Source: JBGTSJ01 sp041940305 (GTDB taxonomy: Bacteria; Planctomycetota; Planctomycetia; Planctomycetales; Planctomycetaceae). Taken from it: a stretch of DNA of 64,000 nt. The stretch covers positions 186,001 to 250,000 of the forward strand of contig JBGTSJ010000007.1 in assembly GCA_041940305.1 (NCBI GenBank), written 5' to 3'. Both the position numbers and the translations under genes were made by a program. Each line of letters starts with the position of its first letter. The stretch's first letter is position 1. Shown in pieces: positions 8,872-17,665 of the stretch. A model generated the notes under the pieces. It saw only the letters and a list, made by a program, of their open reading frames with translations, was not told where the DNA came from and ran no database searches.

Positions 8872-9912
8872 GCTGCCTGGCTGCCATTCGTTATCGTTGA
8901 TCGGAAGTGTGCCTTTGCCTTTGAGCGCCTCACTCAGGGCTAGGAAGTAGCCTTGATGTGCGATGAAGGCATCGACCAGATCGGGGTCGAAGTGCCTGCC
9001 GCGTTCCTCGACGATGATGGCCCGGGCCTCTTCGTGAGTGTAGGCGGGCTTGTAGACGCGCTCGCTGGTGAGGGCGTCGTAGACGTCGGCGAGGGCCACG
9101 ATGCGACCGCAGAGAGGGATCTGTTCGCCGGCGAGGCCGTGCGGGTAACCGGTGCCGTCGTAGCGCTCGTGATGCGTGAGGGCGATATCTCTGGCGAGCT
9201 GGAGGAACCTCGCCTCGGGGTGCTGGCGGAGGGCCGCATCGAGCGTATCGGCGCCGATGGTGGTGTGAGTCTTCATGACGTCGAACTCCTCCGCGGTGAG
9301 CCGGCCGGGCTTGCAGAGGATGCGGTCGGGGATGCCGACCTTGCCGATATCGTGGAGGGGGCTGGTACGGTAGATGGCGCTGATGAATTCGCCGTCGATG
9401 ATGTCGCGATACTTGTCGAGCGTGGCGAGGTGGCGGGCGAGGACGCGGGAGTACTCGCGCATCCGTTCGAGGTGCTCGCCCGTTTCGCGGTCGCGCGAAT
9501 CGGCCAGCTTGGCGAGGGCGAAAATGGTGATCTCGCGGCTGTCGAGGGAGAGGATGCGTTCGCCGGTGCGCAGCCGCATGCAGAGTTCGGTGGGATCGAA
9601 GGGCTTGCTGACGAAGTCGTCGGCGCCGGCCTCGAGGCCCTCGACGATGTTCTGCGTGCCGCTGCGGGTAGTGACGAGGATGAAGTAGACGTACCCGGAG
9701 TTGGGATTGCGGCGGATCTGGCGGCAGAGTTCGACGCCGCTCATGCCGGGCATGAGCCAGTCGGAGACGACCATGCGGATGTCTCCGGAGGCCATGTGCT
9801 CCATGGCCTGCAGGCCGTCGCTGGCCGCGGCGACGTCGTAGCCTGCGCGGGTGAGGGTGCGGGCCAGCAGCTTGACGGCAATGGGGTCATCATCGACGAC
9901 GAGGACTCTCAT
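8845..9912 (-). CDS. response regulator with HD-GYP domain
   Basis: A 355-residue cytoplasmic protein. The receiver domain (residues 1-120) has the acidic pocket at Asp7-Asp9, phospho-acceptor Asp51 and Lys103 in VSKPF. The HD-GYP domain follows, with His187-Asp188 in LHDIGK, HHERYDG at about 247 and the GYP signature at 255-257. Such domains hydrolyse cyclic di-GMP, so phosphorylation probably alters second-messenger levels. The start at 9912 is chosen because GGGAG lies 6 bases upstream; the ATG at 9918 would touch that site. It is the third gene of a minus-strand operon, 37 bp after the hybrid kinase, which is its probable phosphate donor through the HPt domain. Confidence 0.92.
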   Translation of the reverse strand: MRVLVVDDDPIAVKLLARTLTRAGYDVAAASDGLQAMEHMASGDIRMVVSDWLMPGMSGVELCRQIRRNPNSGYVYFILVTTRSGTQNIVEGLEAGADDFVSKPFDPTELCMRLRTGERILSLDSREITIFALAKLADSRDRETGEHLERMREYSRVLARHLATLDKYRDIIDGEFISAIYRTSPLHDIGKVGIPDRILCKPGRLTAEEFDVMKTHTTIGADTLDAALRQHPEARFLQLARDIALTHHERYDGTGYPHGLAGEQIPLCGRIVALADVYDALTSERVYKPAYTHEEARAIIVEERGRHFDPDLVDAFIAHQGYFLALSEALKGKGTLPINDNEWQPGSLLAEPSFA

Positions 9913-9949
9913 GATCATCTCCCGACGGCTGGAAGCCGCGACTGCCGGA

Positions 9950-12949
9950 TCACGCCGGCGCGCACTCGAGTTCTGTTTGCAGGACGGACTGGAACTGATC
10001 CCACTCCTGCCGGAGCCGCTCCAGGGACGCATCTGCGGCTGCGAGGTCTCCGGCGTGGGCCGAAGCCTCCAGACGGACCGCGGCGGCCTCGAGCTGGAGG
10101 GCCGAGACGTTGGCGGCGCCCCCTTTGAAGTGATGGGCCTGCGCCGCCAGGGCTGAGCAGTCGCGGAGGCGGACGGATTCTTCGAGTCCGTCAATCAGGC
10201 GTGGAGCCCGCTGCCGGAAGTCGGCGAGGACTTCCTCGGCGAGATCGGCTTCGCCGAGACAGCGGTGCAGCAGGGCCGATCGATCGAAGCAGCCGGCGGG
10301 CGGGGCGTGCGGCGGTTCCGCGGGGAGGCTCTCGTCGGAGGGCGCATCCGCGGAGTCGATCGCCAGGTAGCGATCGATGATGCCGATGAGCTTCTCCGGG
10401 ACGAGGGGCTTGGTGAGGTAATCGGTCATGCCGGCGGCGAGGCAGTTCTCGCGGTCGCCTTTGAGCGCGCTGGCCGTGAGGGCGATTATGGGAAGCGCGC
10501 CGGCGCGGCCCGCTTCGGATTCCTGCTGCCGGATGATGCGGGTGGCTTCGAATCCGTCCATCAGGGGCATCTGACAGTCCATGAGGACGAGGTGATACAG
10601 GCCCTGGCGGACCGCTGCGACGGCCTGCGTCCCGTTCTCAACGGCATCGCAGGCGAACCCGCTGCGAGCCAGGATGGCCGAGGCCATCGCCTGGTTGGTC
10701 TTATTGTCCTCGGCGAGCAGCAGCCTGAAGGGGGCGCGGCGGGCGCGGAGCGACTGTTGCCGCTCGTCGCTACGCTGCTCGGGCCGTTGTCCGCCGCAGG
10801 TCGCAGGCTCTTCCGCTGTGAGCGCTCGGCACAACTCCGACTGCAGGATGGGACGCGTGAGCACGTTGTCGACCCCCAGCCGCGCGCGGCCGGCGGAATC
10901 CAGCTGCTGATGCAGGGGGACGAGGCCGATCAGCTTGGTCACCGGTTCGGGCAGTAGTTCGCGCAGGGGGACGCCGTACTCGCGGATCGCTTCTTCCAGC
11001 AGTGCGTGGGAAACGAGCACGGTCCAGGCTGGACCGGTTTGCGACGACTCGAGGAGGCCGAGCGCCCGAGTGAGGTCCTGCGTGTACTGGGCGCGGACAC
11101 CCCAAGCGGCCAGCTGCTGGGCGAGAACTTCGCTCGTGCGGGGGCTGCTGTCGACGATCAGAATCCGGTCGACATCCGGCATGCGCCGGTCCTGCGGGGG
11201 AACGGCCGACGCCTGGAAGGGAATCGTGAACCAGAAGGTGGAGCCGCGGCCGAGCTCGCTGTCGACGCCGATCGTTCCGCCCATCAGCTCGCAGAGCTGC
11301 TTGCTGATGGCCAGGCCGAGACCTGTGCCGCCGTACTTGCGAGTGGTGGAGGCGTCGACCTGGGAGAACGACTGAAAGAGGCGATCGAGGCGGTCCTGCG
11401 AGATGCCGATGCCGGTGTCTTCGACGGTGAACCGGACGTGGCAGCTGCCAGGCGTGCTGTCCTCGACGTGCACGCGAATCACGACTTCGCCCTGCTCGGT
11501 GAACTTGATGGCGTTCGTCGCCAGGTTCATCAGGATCTGACGGACGCGGCTGGGATCTCCCTCGATCAGCCGCGGGAGGCGCGGATCGATGAAGCTGGCC
11601 ACTTCCAGCCGCTGGTGGCATTGATGCGAGACGACTTCGATGACCTGCTCGACGATGGCGATCAAATCGAACTCGACGTGCTCGAGTTCGAGCTTGCCGG
11701 CCTCGATCTTGGAGAAGTCGAGGATCTCGTTGATGAGCTCCAGCAGCGTCTGTCCGGCGCTGTTGACGGTGCGGGCGTACTTCCGCTGCTGCGGGTCGAG
11801 GCCGGTGTCCATCAGCAGGTCCGCCATGCCGATGACGGCGTTGAGGGGGGTCCGCAGCTCGTGGGACATGTTGGCGAGGAACTGCGACTTGGCGCAGTTC
11901 GCGGCCTCCGCCTCGGCGCGGGCGAATTCCAGCTGTTCGAGGGCCACTTCGAGCTTGTGCGTGCGGTCCCGGACTTTCTGTTCCAGATTCCAGTTGAGGT
12001 CGCGGATCGTCTCGTGGTTGCGCTGCAATTCGCTGACCATGGCATCGAAGCGTCGCGCGAGGACGTCGATCTCGTCGTTGCCGGTCGGTCGGACGCGCTC
12101 GGCCAGATGTCCCTGGCCGATGCGGTTCATCGCCGTGACGATGCGGTCGGCCCGCGAGGCGACGGAGTCGCCGAGGACTGTGGAATAGATGACGCCCACC
12201 ATCACCGCCACGATGGTGATATAGGTGGAGTGGACGCGGAGGTCGTCGACCGCCTGCTCGGCGCCCTGCTCGTCGCTGACAAGGATGTCGTCCGCCCGCT
12301 GCCGTGCGAGCGTTCCGATCATCAGCGAGGTGGTCATGATGATCAGCGAGAAGCAGACGCGGACGCGGAACCGCAGACGGCCCCGCGGCAACGAGTTGAA
12401 GTCGATGGTCGCGCCCTGATCGAGCAGGGTGCGGATCACCGGCTGCATCCAGCGTTCGATGACGAAGAAGGTGGACATCAGCGCCATGGCGATGCCCATG
12501 AAGACCGCCACCGTGATGTTGATCAGGATCGATGCAGACGCATCGTCGAGGATCCTGAGAACAATCAGGACCGGTACAAGCGTGCTGCACGGGACCAGCC
12601 ACGCCTCCTGCCAGTGATGCCGCGTGGCGAAAGTCACCGCCTCGCGGCCCGCTTCGTTCCGCAGCGCCGTGTCGACCGATTCGCCTCGCTGCGTGTGACG
12701 AAGCACCCGCCGCAAATGACGCGTCTCCCATAACGCGAGCAGCACGGTCAGGGTGCAGCCGATCACGACCACCAGCAGTGCCGTGATCCGGAAGTGCGTC
12801 CGGATGTGGTCGGGCAGCTTGAGCGTCAGCTCGACGTAGTAGATCACGAGCAGGCCGCTGACCGAACCGAACGCGCGGCTGAGGATCATCATCACCAGGA
12901 TGAAGTGATGCCCCGTCCGCTGCAGCAGCTGTTCGGCAAACCGATTCAT
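9950..12949 (-). CDS. unorthodox hybrid histidine kinase (HAMP-HisKA-HATPase-REC-REC-HPt)
   Basis: A 999-residue inner-membrane sensor kinase. The N-terminal third holds about six hydrophobic segments, then a HAMP-like linker and a coiled coil. The HisKA box is SHELRTPLNAVIGM and the ATP-binding domain has NLATNAIKFT, DTGIGI and GTGLGLAISK. The first receiver-like domain starts ILIVDSSPRT but has no Asp at the phosphorylation position (VLVSHALLE), so it is probably not phosphorylated. The second has AEDNKTNQ and LMDCQMPLMDG and looks functional. The C-terminal HPt domain has HHFKGGAANV. The layout is that of BarA/ArcB-type phosphorelays. The start at 12949 has GGGAG 5 bases upstream. It sits 34 bp after the preceding gene of the operon. 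Confidence 0.93.
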   Translation of the reverse strand: MNRFAEQLLQRTGHHFILVMMILSRAFGSVSGLLVIYYVELTLKLPDHIRTHFRITALLVVVIGCTLTVLLALWETRHLRRVLRHTQRGESVDTALRNEAGREAVTFATRHHWQEAWLVPCSTLVPVLIVLRILDDASASILINITVAVFMGIAMALMSTFFVIERWMQPVIRTLLDQGATIDFNSLPRGRLRFRVRVCFSLIIMTTSLMIGTLARQRADDILVSDEQGAEQAVDDLRVHSTYITIVAVMVGVIYSTVLGDSVASRADRIVTAMNRIGQGHLAERVRPTGNDEIDVLARRFDAMVSELQRNHETIRDLNWNLEQKVRDRTHKLEVALEQLEFARAEAEAANCAKSQFLANMSHELRTPLNAVIGMADLLMDTGLDPQQRKYARTVNSAGQTLLELINEILDFSKIEAGKLELEHVEFDLIAIVEQVIEVVSHQCHQRLEVASFIDPRLPRLIEGDPSRVRQILMNLATNAIKFTEQGEVVIRVHVEDSTPGSCHVRFTVEDTGIGISQDRLDRLFQSFSQVDASTTRKYGGTGLGLAISKQLCELMGGTIGVDSELGRGSTFWFTIPFQASAVPPQDRRMPDVDRILIVDSSPRTSEVLAQQLAAWGVRAQYTQDLTRALGLLESSQTGPAWTVLVSHALLEEAIREYGVPLRELLPEPVTKLIGLVPLHQQLDSAGRARLGVDNVLTRPILQSELCRALTAEEPATCGGQRPEQRSDERQQSLRARRAPFRLLLAEDNKTNQAMASAILARSGFACDAVENGTQAVAAVRQGLYHLVLMDCQMPLMDGFEATRIIRQQESEAGRAGALPIIALTASALKGDRENCLAAGMTDYLTKPLVPEKLIGIIDRYLAIDSADAPSDESLPAEPPHAPPAGCFDRSALLHRCLGEADLAEEVLADFRQRAPRLIDGLEESVRLRDCSALAAQAHHFKGGAANVSALQLEAAAVRLEASAHAGDLAAADASLERLRQEWDQFQSVLQTELECAPA

Positions 12950-12983
12950 GACGCTCCCGACTGGAGTCCGCCTCGCGAGGCGG

Positions 12984-14063
12984 TCACTTCGACCCGCGAC
13001 TCCCCATATGCAGGCAGACGAGTCGTTCGAACGCGCGGACGACGCGCGTGAGGTCGACCGAATGCAGCGACGGAGCGGCCGACAGCAGATGGCGGCGATG
13101 CTCCTGCCAGCGAAGCAGGAAATGCTCTTCATGACGGCCCAGCAGGATCGTGCGCTCGATCACGGCGCGATCGGCCGTACGCAGTTGCTCCACGGTGAGC
13201 TCGCCGCGCGAGACGGCTCGGGCATACACGCCGCTCGTGAAGTCCCGCTCCCCCAGCTCGCGCTGCCAGGTGGTGACGAGGTTGCCGATGCGTCCCATCC
13301 ATTGCGCGCTCAGCAACGCCTCCCTCAGCCTTCCCACCTCAGTGCGATCAAACGCCGGGGAGCACATCAGGTCCCACGTCGAGCAGATCATGATGTGCAT
13401 GTTGTGAGGGGTATACAGGTCGTGCTCCGCCAGGTTGAGCAGGTCCAGGTTCCCGTTGAGCAGATGCGAGTAGCGCATCACGTTCGCCAGCTGCTGGTAG
13501 TCGAACCGCAGCAGCGCCGCGAACTCTGCGTAACGCGGGTAGCGACGGGCCCGCCTGTTGAGTTCCTGCCATAGTTCGGCGGTGAACCCGGCGTACCCCC
13601 GGACCTCCGGCGGGAACCGGGAAAGCTCTCCCGCGGACTCCCCGTTCAATAAGCCCAGCAATGCCTCGAGCAGTTCGTCGTCGCCCCCGCGGTCGGCCAC
13701 GTCGTCGAGCATCACATCCAGCATCACGCCGAGCGTCTTCGTGTCGCAGACGTCCCGGTGGTGCTCCGGATCGACGCAGGGCAGCGTCGTGATCTCCACC
13801 GCGCGGGCACACCACTTCCACAGGTACGCCGGACGCTTCCCGACGGCCGAGTAGGCCTCGATCCATTCCGCCAGCCCGGAGCTGGTCGGCTGGGCAAGCA
13901 TTTCCTCCACCTCGGCGCGGATCCGCTCGGGGGTGGGAACGAAGTCGGCAGGCTCGCCCGATGAGCGGGTCGGCTCGTCGGCAGAGTTCGCCAGATCGAG
14001 CAGTCGACTGAGCTCGTCGAGTTGCAGGACAACGTCGCTGGTGGGCAGACAATCCTGGGTCAT
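12984..14063 (-). CDS. unknown all-helical protein, possible terpene-synthase fold
   Basis: A 359-residue protein with no signal peptide or membrane segment and a strongly helical composition. I cannot name its family with confidence. The order of motifs recalls class I terpene synthases: an acidic helix (DVMLDDVADRGGDDE, near residues 116-130), a central segment ending HNMHIMIC, and IGNLVTTWQREL near residue 265, which resembles the NDxxSxxxE magnesium motif with Leu in place of the Asp. The acidic helix has DDVADRGGDD rather than a clean DDxxD, so enzyme activity is uncertain. It is the first gene of an operon with the hybrid kinase (34 bp later) and the HD-GYP regulator, so it may instead be a sensory or regulatory protein. 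Confidence 0.5.
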   Translation of the reverse strand: MTQDCLPTSDVVLQLDELSRLLDLANSADEPTRSSGEPADFVPTPERIRAEVEEMLAQPTSSGLAEWIEAYSAVGKRPAYLWKWCARAVEITTLPCVDPEHHRDVCDTKTLGVMLDVMLDDVADRGGDDELLEALLGLLNGESAGELSRFPPEVRGYAGFTAELWQELNRRARRYPRYAEFAALLRFDYQQLANVMRYSHLLNGNLDLLNLAEHDLYTPHNMHIMICSTWDLMCSPAFDRTEVGRLREALLSAQWMGRIGNLVTTWQRELGERDFTSGVYARAVSRGELTVEQLRTADRAVIERTILLGRHEEHFLLRWQEHRRHLLSAAPSLHSVDLTRVVRAFERLVCLHMGSRGSK

Positions 14064-14324
14064 ACAGAGGACTTTTCGGCGCAGAGGAGGCAGGGTGCGG
14101 CGCGCAGGGAATGCGCTGCGCCAGAAAGCTAGGTCGCATTCAGAGTTTGGGCAAACTGCGGTTGATGCATCGGGAGTCGGAGGTGGCGCGAAGTGTGGCG
14201 ATTGTTCCGGATTTGCTCACTTCGCACTCTGATCTCAGTCGAAACTTCTAGGCCGGAGGCAGTTTGTCTCTTGAAGGGAGCAACCGATCACCTGCGTGGG
14301 CCAGCCGCGTCAGCTCAGACTCCG

Positions 14325-15455
14325 ATGAACACACGAACGTGCTACGCTTGGGCATTGACTTGCGCCCTGCTTTGGCAGACGTCGTCGCTGCTGGCCCAGT
14401 CCGGGATCCCGTCGGTCTACCAAGGGGAGGGCGGCCCCGCCGCGACTGATCCCGCGTCCCCGGCTGGCGAACTCACCCAGGCCGGCCTGACGCTCGAAAG
14501 CGAGGCACCCGGCTCGTCCGGAGTCTTCGGCGGCGTCGATCTGCTGTTCATCCGGCCGCACTTCAGTGAAGCGGTCGCCTTCGCCCGCGGCGTGCAGACG
14601 GCGACGACGATCCACACCGAGGGTCAGCCGCTCGACTTCGATTACGAGCCGTCCTTTCGGCTGTACGGCGGCCTGGCCGCTCCCGGGGGCGATGAGTTCC
14701 GCTTTACGTTCTGGCATTACGACGGGGACGTCGACGTCAACGGCACGGCGCCTCCGGGCGAATTCATCGCTGATCCGTTCGGCAATATCGTGGGAGTCGC
14801 CGTGGTGGTCGATCCGCGGGATGGGCGATTCGTCCCGCCCCCGCCGGCCGGCCCCGGACCGACAGTACTCATTGGCGGCGACCGCATCCGCACCAAAGCG
14901 GAGGTCCAGACGAACGTCGTCGATCTCGAGTTCCGCCAGTCGATCACTGCCACAGAGAACCCGCTCGACCTCGACTGGTCGGCCGGCCTGCGGATCGCGG
15001 ACATCGACCAGTTCTATCGCTCGTTCATCACGGCCGGCGGCGCTCCGCACACGAACGGCCAGTTCGGCGTCGATTTCACCGGGGCCGGCCCGCGCATTGG
15101 ACTCGAAGGGACACGGTCAGTCGTTTCCGAAAGTTTCTCGCTCTACGGCCGCACCTTCGGCTCGCTGCTGGTGGGTAGCTATGACGTGCAGTTCAGCAAC
15201 CAGGTCTTCGCGCCGGTCGTGTTCACGGCGAGCCAGGAGCAGAGCATGACCCGCACGATCCCGGTCCTGGAGGCCGAGCTGGGGGCCGCTTATCGGCCCA
15301 ACTCGTGGCTGGCACTCGCGGCCGGCTGGACCTTCCAGGCCTGGTTCGACATGGGGACCTCAGGCGGGAACTTCGGCGGATTCTTCACGGGGGCGGACGA
15401 CTCGAACATCATGACGTTCGACGGGTTCACGCTGACTGCCGAGATCGCCTACTGA
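14325..15455 (+). CDS. Lpg1974-type pore-forming outer-membrane protein
   Basis: A 376-residue secreted protein with a signal peptide at residues 1-24 (WALTCALLWQTSSLLAQ). The mature part alternates short amphipathic strands with loops, starting GVFGGVDLLFIRPHF, and ends in an aromatic residue (TAEIAY), as beta-barrels do. The opening 'GGVDLLFIRP', the FRLYGG segment and the late 'RPNSWLALAAGWTFQAW' fit the Legionella major-porin-like family that is abundant in planctomycetes. The ATG at 14325 is chosen because it places the signal peptide at the very N-terminus; the open frame upstream lacks one. It stands alone, transcribed away from the kinase operon. Confidence 0.75.
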   Translation: MNTRTCYAWALTCALLWQTSSLLAQSGIPSVYQGEGGPAATDPASPAGELTQAGLTLESEAPGSSGVFGGVDLLFIRPHFSEAVAFARGVQTATTIHTEGQPLDFDYEPSFRLYGGLAAPGGDEFRFTFWHYDGDVDVNGTAPPGEFIADPFGNIVGVAVVVDPRDGRFVPPPPAGPGPTVLIGGDRIRTKAEVQTNVVDLEFRQSITATENPLDLDWSAGLRIADIDQFYRSFITAGGAPHTNGQFGVDFTGAGPRIGLEGTRSVVSESFSLYGRTFGSLLVGSYDVQFSNQVFAPVVFTASQEQSMTRTIPVLEAELGAAYRPNSWLALAAGWTFQAWFDMGTSGGNFGGFFTGADDSNIMTFDGFTLTAEIAY

Positions 15456-15632
15456 CGGTTCCGCGCAACGGATGCCGCCCAACTGATGCATGCGGCGCCC
15501 GCTCCCCGGCTTCTTCGGCGAATCCGCGCGGAATCCTTGTCGCGGCCCGCCGCTGCACCTGGAGCGTGCTAGAGTTGCCGGTTCACGCTCTGAGGATGCG
15601 GGCGGGCCGCCGCGCGAAATCAGGTTGCCGGC

Positions 15633-16316
15633 ATGAAAAGCATGTACTCACCCATCTGCGACGCCGTCGAAGCGATCGCCTCCGGCGGAATCGCCATTGT
15701 TGTCGATTCCGAGGATCGTGAGGACGAGGGGGACTTTGTGGCGGCCGCGGAACTGATCACGCCGCAGCTGATCCACTTCATGATCTCCGAGGGACGGGGA
15801 CAGCTCTGCGTGCCCATCCTGCCGCGAGTCGCTCAGAGGCTTGAGCTGTCGCTGATGGTGCAGGACATCCATGGAGACTTGCTGCCGCGCTTCGCTGTCC
15901 CCGTCGATCATCGCAACTGCCGGTCCGGAATCAGCCCCGTGGAGCGCGCCTACGGCATCCGTGCACTCGTAAATCCGGAGAGCCGCCCGGACGACTTCGT
16001 CAAACCGGGGCACATCTTTCCACTGATTGCCCGCACCGAAGGAGTGCTCTCCCGGACGGGACACACCGAAGCCGCGGTCGACCTGACCCTTCTGGCCGGC
16101 TTGTCTCCTGCCGGAGTGCTGTGCGAGATCTGCAGCAACGACGGCAAGACTATGGCGAAGCGGCAGGAGCTCAGCGAACTCGCTAGACGCTTTGCCATGC
16201 CAATCGTCACGATCGACGATCTAATCGAATATCGGCAAAACGGAGAATCGCACTCTTGGGGGAAGGCCATGCGTGCCGAGTGTCAAGGAGCCATGCTGGA
16301 AAGCTCCGCTCCGTGA
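15633..16316 (+). CDS. ribB: 3,4-dihydroxy-2-butanone-4-phosphate synthase
   Basis: This enzyme converts ribulose 5-phosphate to 3,4-dihydroxy-2-butanone 4-phosphate and formate for riboflavin synthesis. At 227 residues it is the single-domain RibB length; there is no GTP cyclohydrolase II domain. The acidic metal-binding loop EDREDEGDF is at about residues 27-35, and RTGHTEAAVDL near residue 145 carries the catalytic His. CEICSNDG precedes the C-terminal helices. No other riboflavin genes are adjacent, and the 177 bp upstream lacks the conserved core of an FMN riboswitch, so it is probably expressed constitutively. Confidence 0.95.
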   Translation: MKSMYSPICDAVEAIASGGIAIVVDSEDREDEGDFVAAAELITPQLIHFMISEGRGQLCVPILPRVAQRLELSLMVQDIHGDLLPRFAVPVDHRNCRSGISPVERAYGIRALVNPESRPDDFVKPGHIFPLIARTEGVLSRTGHTEAAVDLTLLAGLSPAGVLCEICSNDGKTMAKRQELSELARRFAMPIVTIDDLIEYRQNGESHSWGKAMRAECQGAMLESSAP

Positions 16317-16482
16317 GAGCTAGCCGGCCGGGGCTAGCGCGGTACAGGTTCGCTTCCGCTTCCCGGAGGCTGTCCGACCGCTTCCCGCGGCCGTCGGCGA
16401 ATAGCTCCGTGACTTTCTCCAGCAGCCGCTTCTTCTAGGTCGTCACCTGGCCGATATGCACACCAAACTCCGACGCCTGCCA
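16311..16482 (-). pseudogene. IS3-family OrfA fragment with in-frame stop
   Basis: Read on the minus strand this gives WQASEFGVHIGQVTT, then a TAG stop, then KKRLLEKVTELFADGRGKR. It aligns by eye with the OrfA (HTH) subunit of IS3 transposases, in which FGVHPTQI is followed by WKK, LLE and LFxDGR. The stop replaces the conserved Trp codon (TGG to TAG). The start of OrfA and all of OrfB are missing. The fragment overlaps the last codons of ribB on the opposite strand. Confidence 0.75.
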
Positions 16483-16880
16483 GTTAGATCATGTCGGGAA
16501 CGGAGACCACGATAAGCGATGCCAAACAGGCTGCCTTCCGCATAGGTCTTGGTTTGGAAACCTGCGATCATCACGGGAAGCATCAGTACAATCGGCAGAC
16601 CGGCAGCCAGTCGAGCCATTCCCGCCAAAAGGGCCGTCCAGCGCGATCTCTGCTTGGACCAGCGTGAAACCAGCGCGATCGACTGGAGCTGCCGCAGATG
16701 AATTGGGTCACGCCTCCCCGTACACTACCCACACGCGACCACTTCGGAGAGAGCGCGTTCGTCCAAAGCTTCTAATGGCAAGGAGGAACGCGATTTCGCG
16801 ACCCGCGGCTTACCCGCTTGCACGTGGCATATCTGCTGCGGTAGTACGTGGCCTACTACCACCAGGAGCGGCTCCCGTAC
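16483..16880. other. intergenic, no secure gene
   Basis: This 398 bp stretch holds one minus-strand frame (16443-16628) with a single hydrophobic segment (MARLAAGLPIVLMLPVMIAGF), but it overlaps the IS3 relic and has no ribosome site. I do not call it a gene. Confidence 0.4.
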
Positions 16881-17585
16881 TCAGCAGTTCGGATAGTACG
16901 GATGGTCGGGAGTGCAATCGGAGGAGATGCAGATGCCGCCGCCGCAGTACTCGTGGGGCGCGCAGACCACGCCACAGGCGCCGCAGTTGTTCGCGTCGAA
17001 GTACAGGCTGGTGCAGTAACCCGAGCACATTGTCCCTCCCTCGTAGCACTCGCTGCACACTCCGTTATTGCAGTACGGCGTGTCGCCCGAACAGACGTTG
17101 CCGCAAGCGCCGCAGTTGTCGGGATCGGAGTCCAGGAAGGTGCAGGTGCCGTCACAGTCCACCGCGCCCTCGACGCAGGCATACTCGCACTGGCCGAAGA
17201 TGCAGGCGATCTGTTCGTTGGGTCCGCGGTACTCGCAGGCGTAGCCGCAGGCGCCGCAGTTGTAGGGATCCATCGCGAGATCGGCACAGTAGTCGCCGCA
17301 GGCGGTCCGGCCGGCTTCGCAGCAGAAGTAATTCCCGCAGCTGCCCGCGAGGCGGCTGGTCTGCTGGTTGCAGGCCCGACAGGCGCGGAGGCACTGATCC
17401 TGCTGCCGCCTGTTCTTACACTTGCAGAACGCTCGGCAGGGATCCGTCCTTCTGGCAAACACGGATTCGAGACCGAACGGGTTCAGGACCGCGGCGGCCG
17501 CCACGAGGCCAATGCGGCGCAGCGACTCACGGCGGGGCAGAGGCTCGGCGAGGGACTTCGTGAAGTCGTCGAAGTGATGAGTCAT
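16881..17585 (-). CDS. exported cysteine-rich protein with CGACG repeats
   Basis: A 234-residue protein with 34 cysteines, all after residue 48. The N-terminus is MTHHFDDFTKSL, then a twin-arginine-like RRESLRRIG and a hydrophobic stretch (LVAAAAVLNPFG), so export, perhaps folded by the Tat route, is likely. Three copies of DxxNCGACGxxC, each preceded by a small CxxYC or DGTC turn, make up most of the mature part. The cysteines must form many disulfides or bind metal. The gene is 80 bp downstream of a membrane-anchored double thioredoxin-like protein on the same strand, which is a natural candidate for its disulfide maturation. The biological role is unknown. Confidence 0.75.
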   Translation of the reverse strand: MTHHFDDFTKSLAEPLPRRESLRRIGLVAAAAVLNPFGLESVFARRTDPCRAFCKCKNRRQQDQCLRACRACNQQTSRLAGSCGNYFCCEAGRTACGDYCADLAMDPYNCGACGYACEYRGPNEQIACIFGQCEYACVEGAVDCDGTCTFLDSDPDNCGACGNVCSGDTPYCNNGVCSECYEGGTMCSGYCTSLYFDANNCGACGVVCAPHEYCGGGICISSDCTPDHPYYPNC

Positions 17586-17665
17586 GACAGGCCTTTCGAG
17601 AGAGATGAGGAAACGTGGGTCAGTAGTGTGGAGTCATTCCGTACGTTCGGTGGTCTTCGGCAGGA

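Noticed and set aside
8953..10128. 391-codon open frame opposite the HD-GYP gene
   Set aside because: Its composition is a mirror of the real gene and it crosses two real gene boundaries.
11006..12733. Long open frames antisense to the hybrid kinase
   Set aside because: They are shadows of a GC-rich gene: composition is dominated by Asp, Arg, Gly and Val with no motif, while the minus strand has a full multidomain kinase.
15456..15632. FMN riboswitch upstream of ribB
   Set aside because: The conserved GGGGCAGGGTGAAATTCCC-like core and its partner segments are absent.
16443..16628. 61-codon minus-strand membrane peptide
   Set aside because: It overlaps the IS3 relic, has no ribosome site and only one hydrophobic run.
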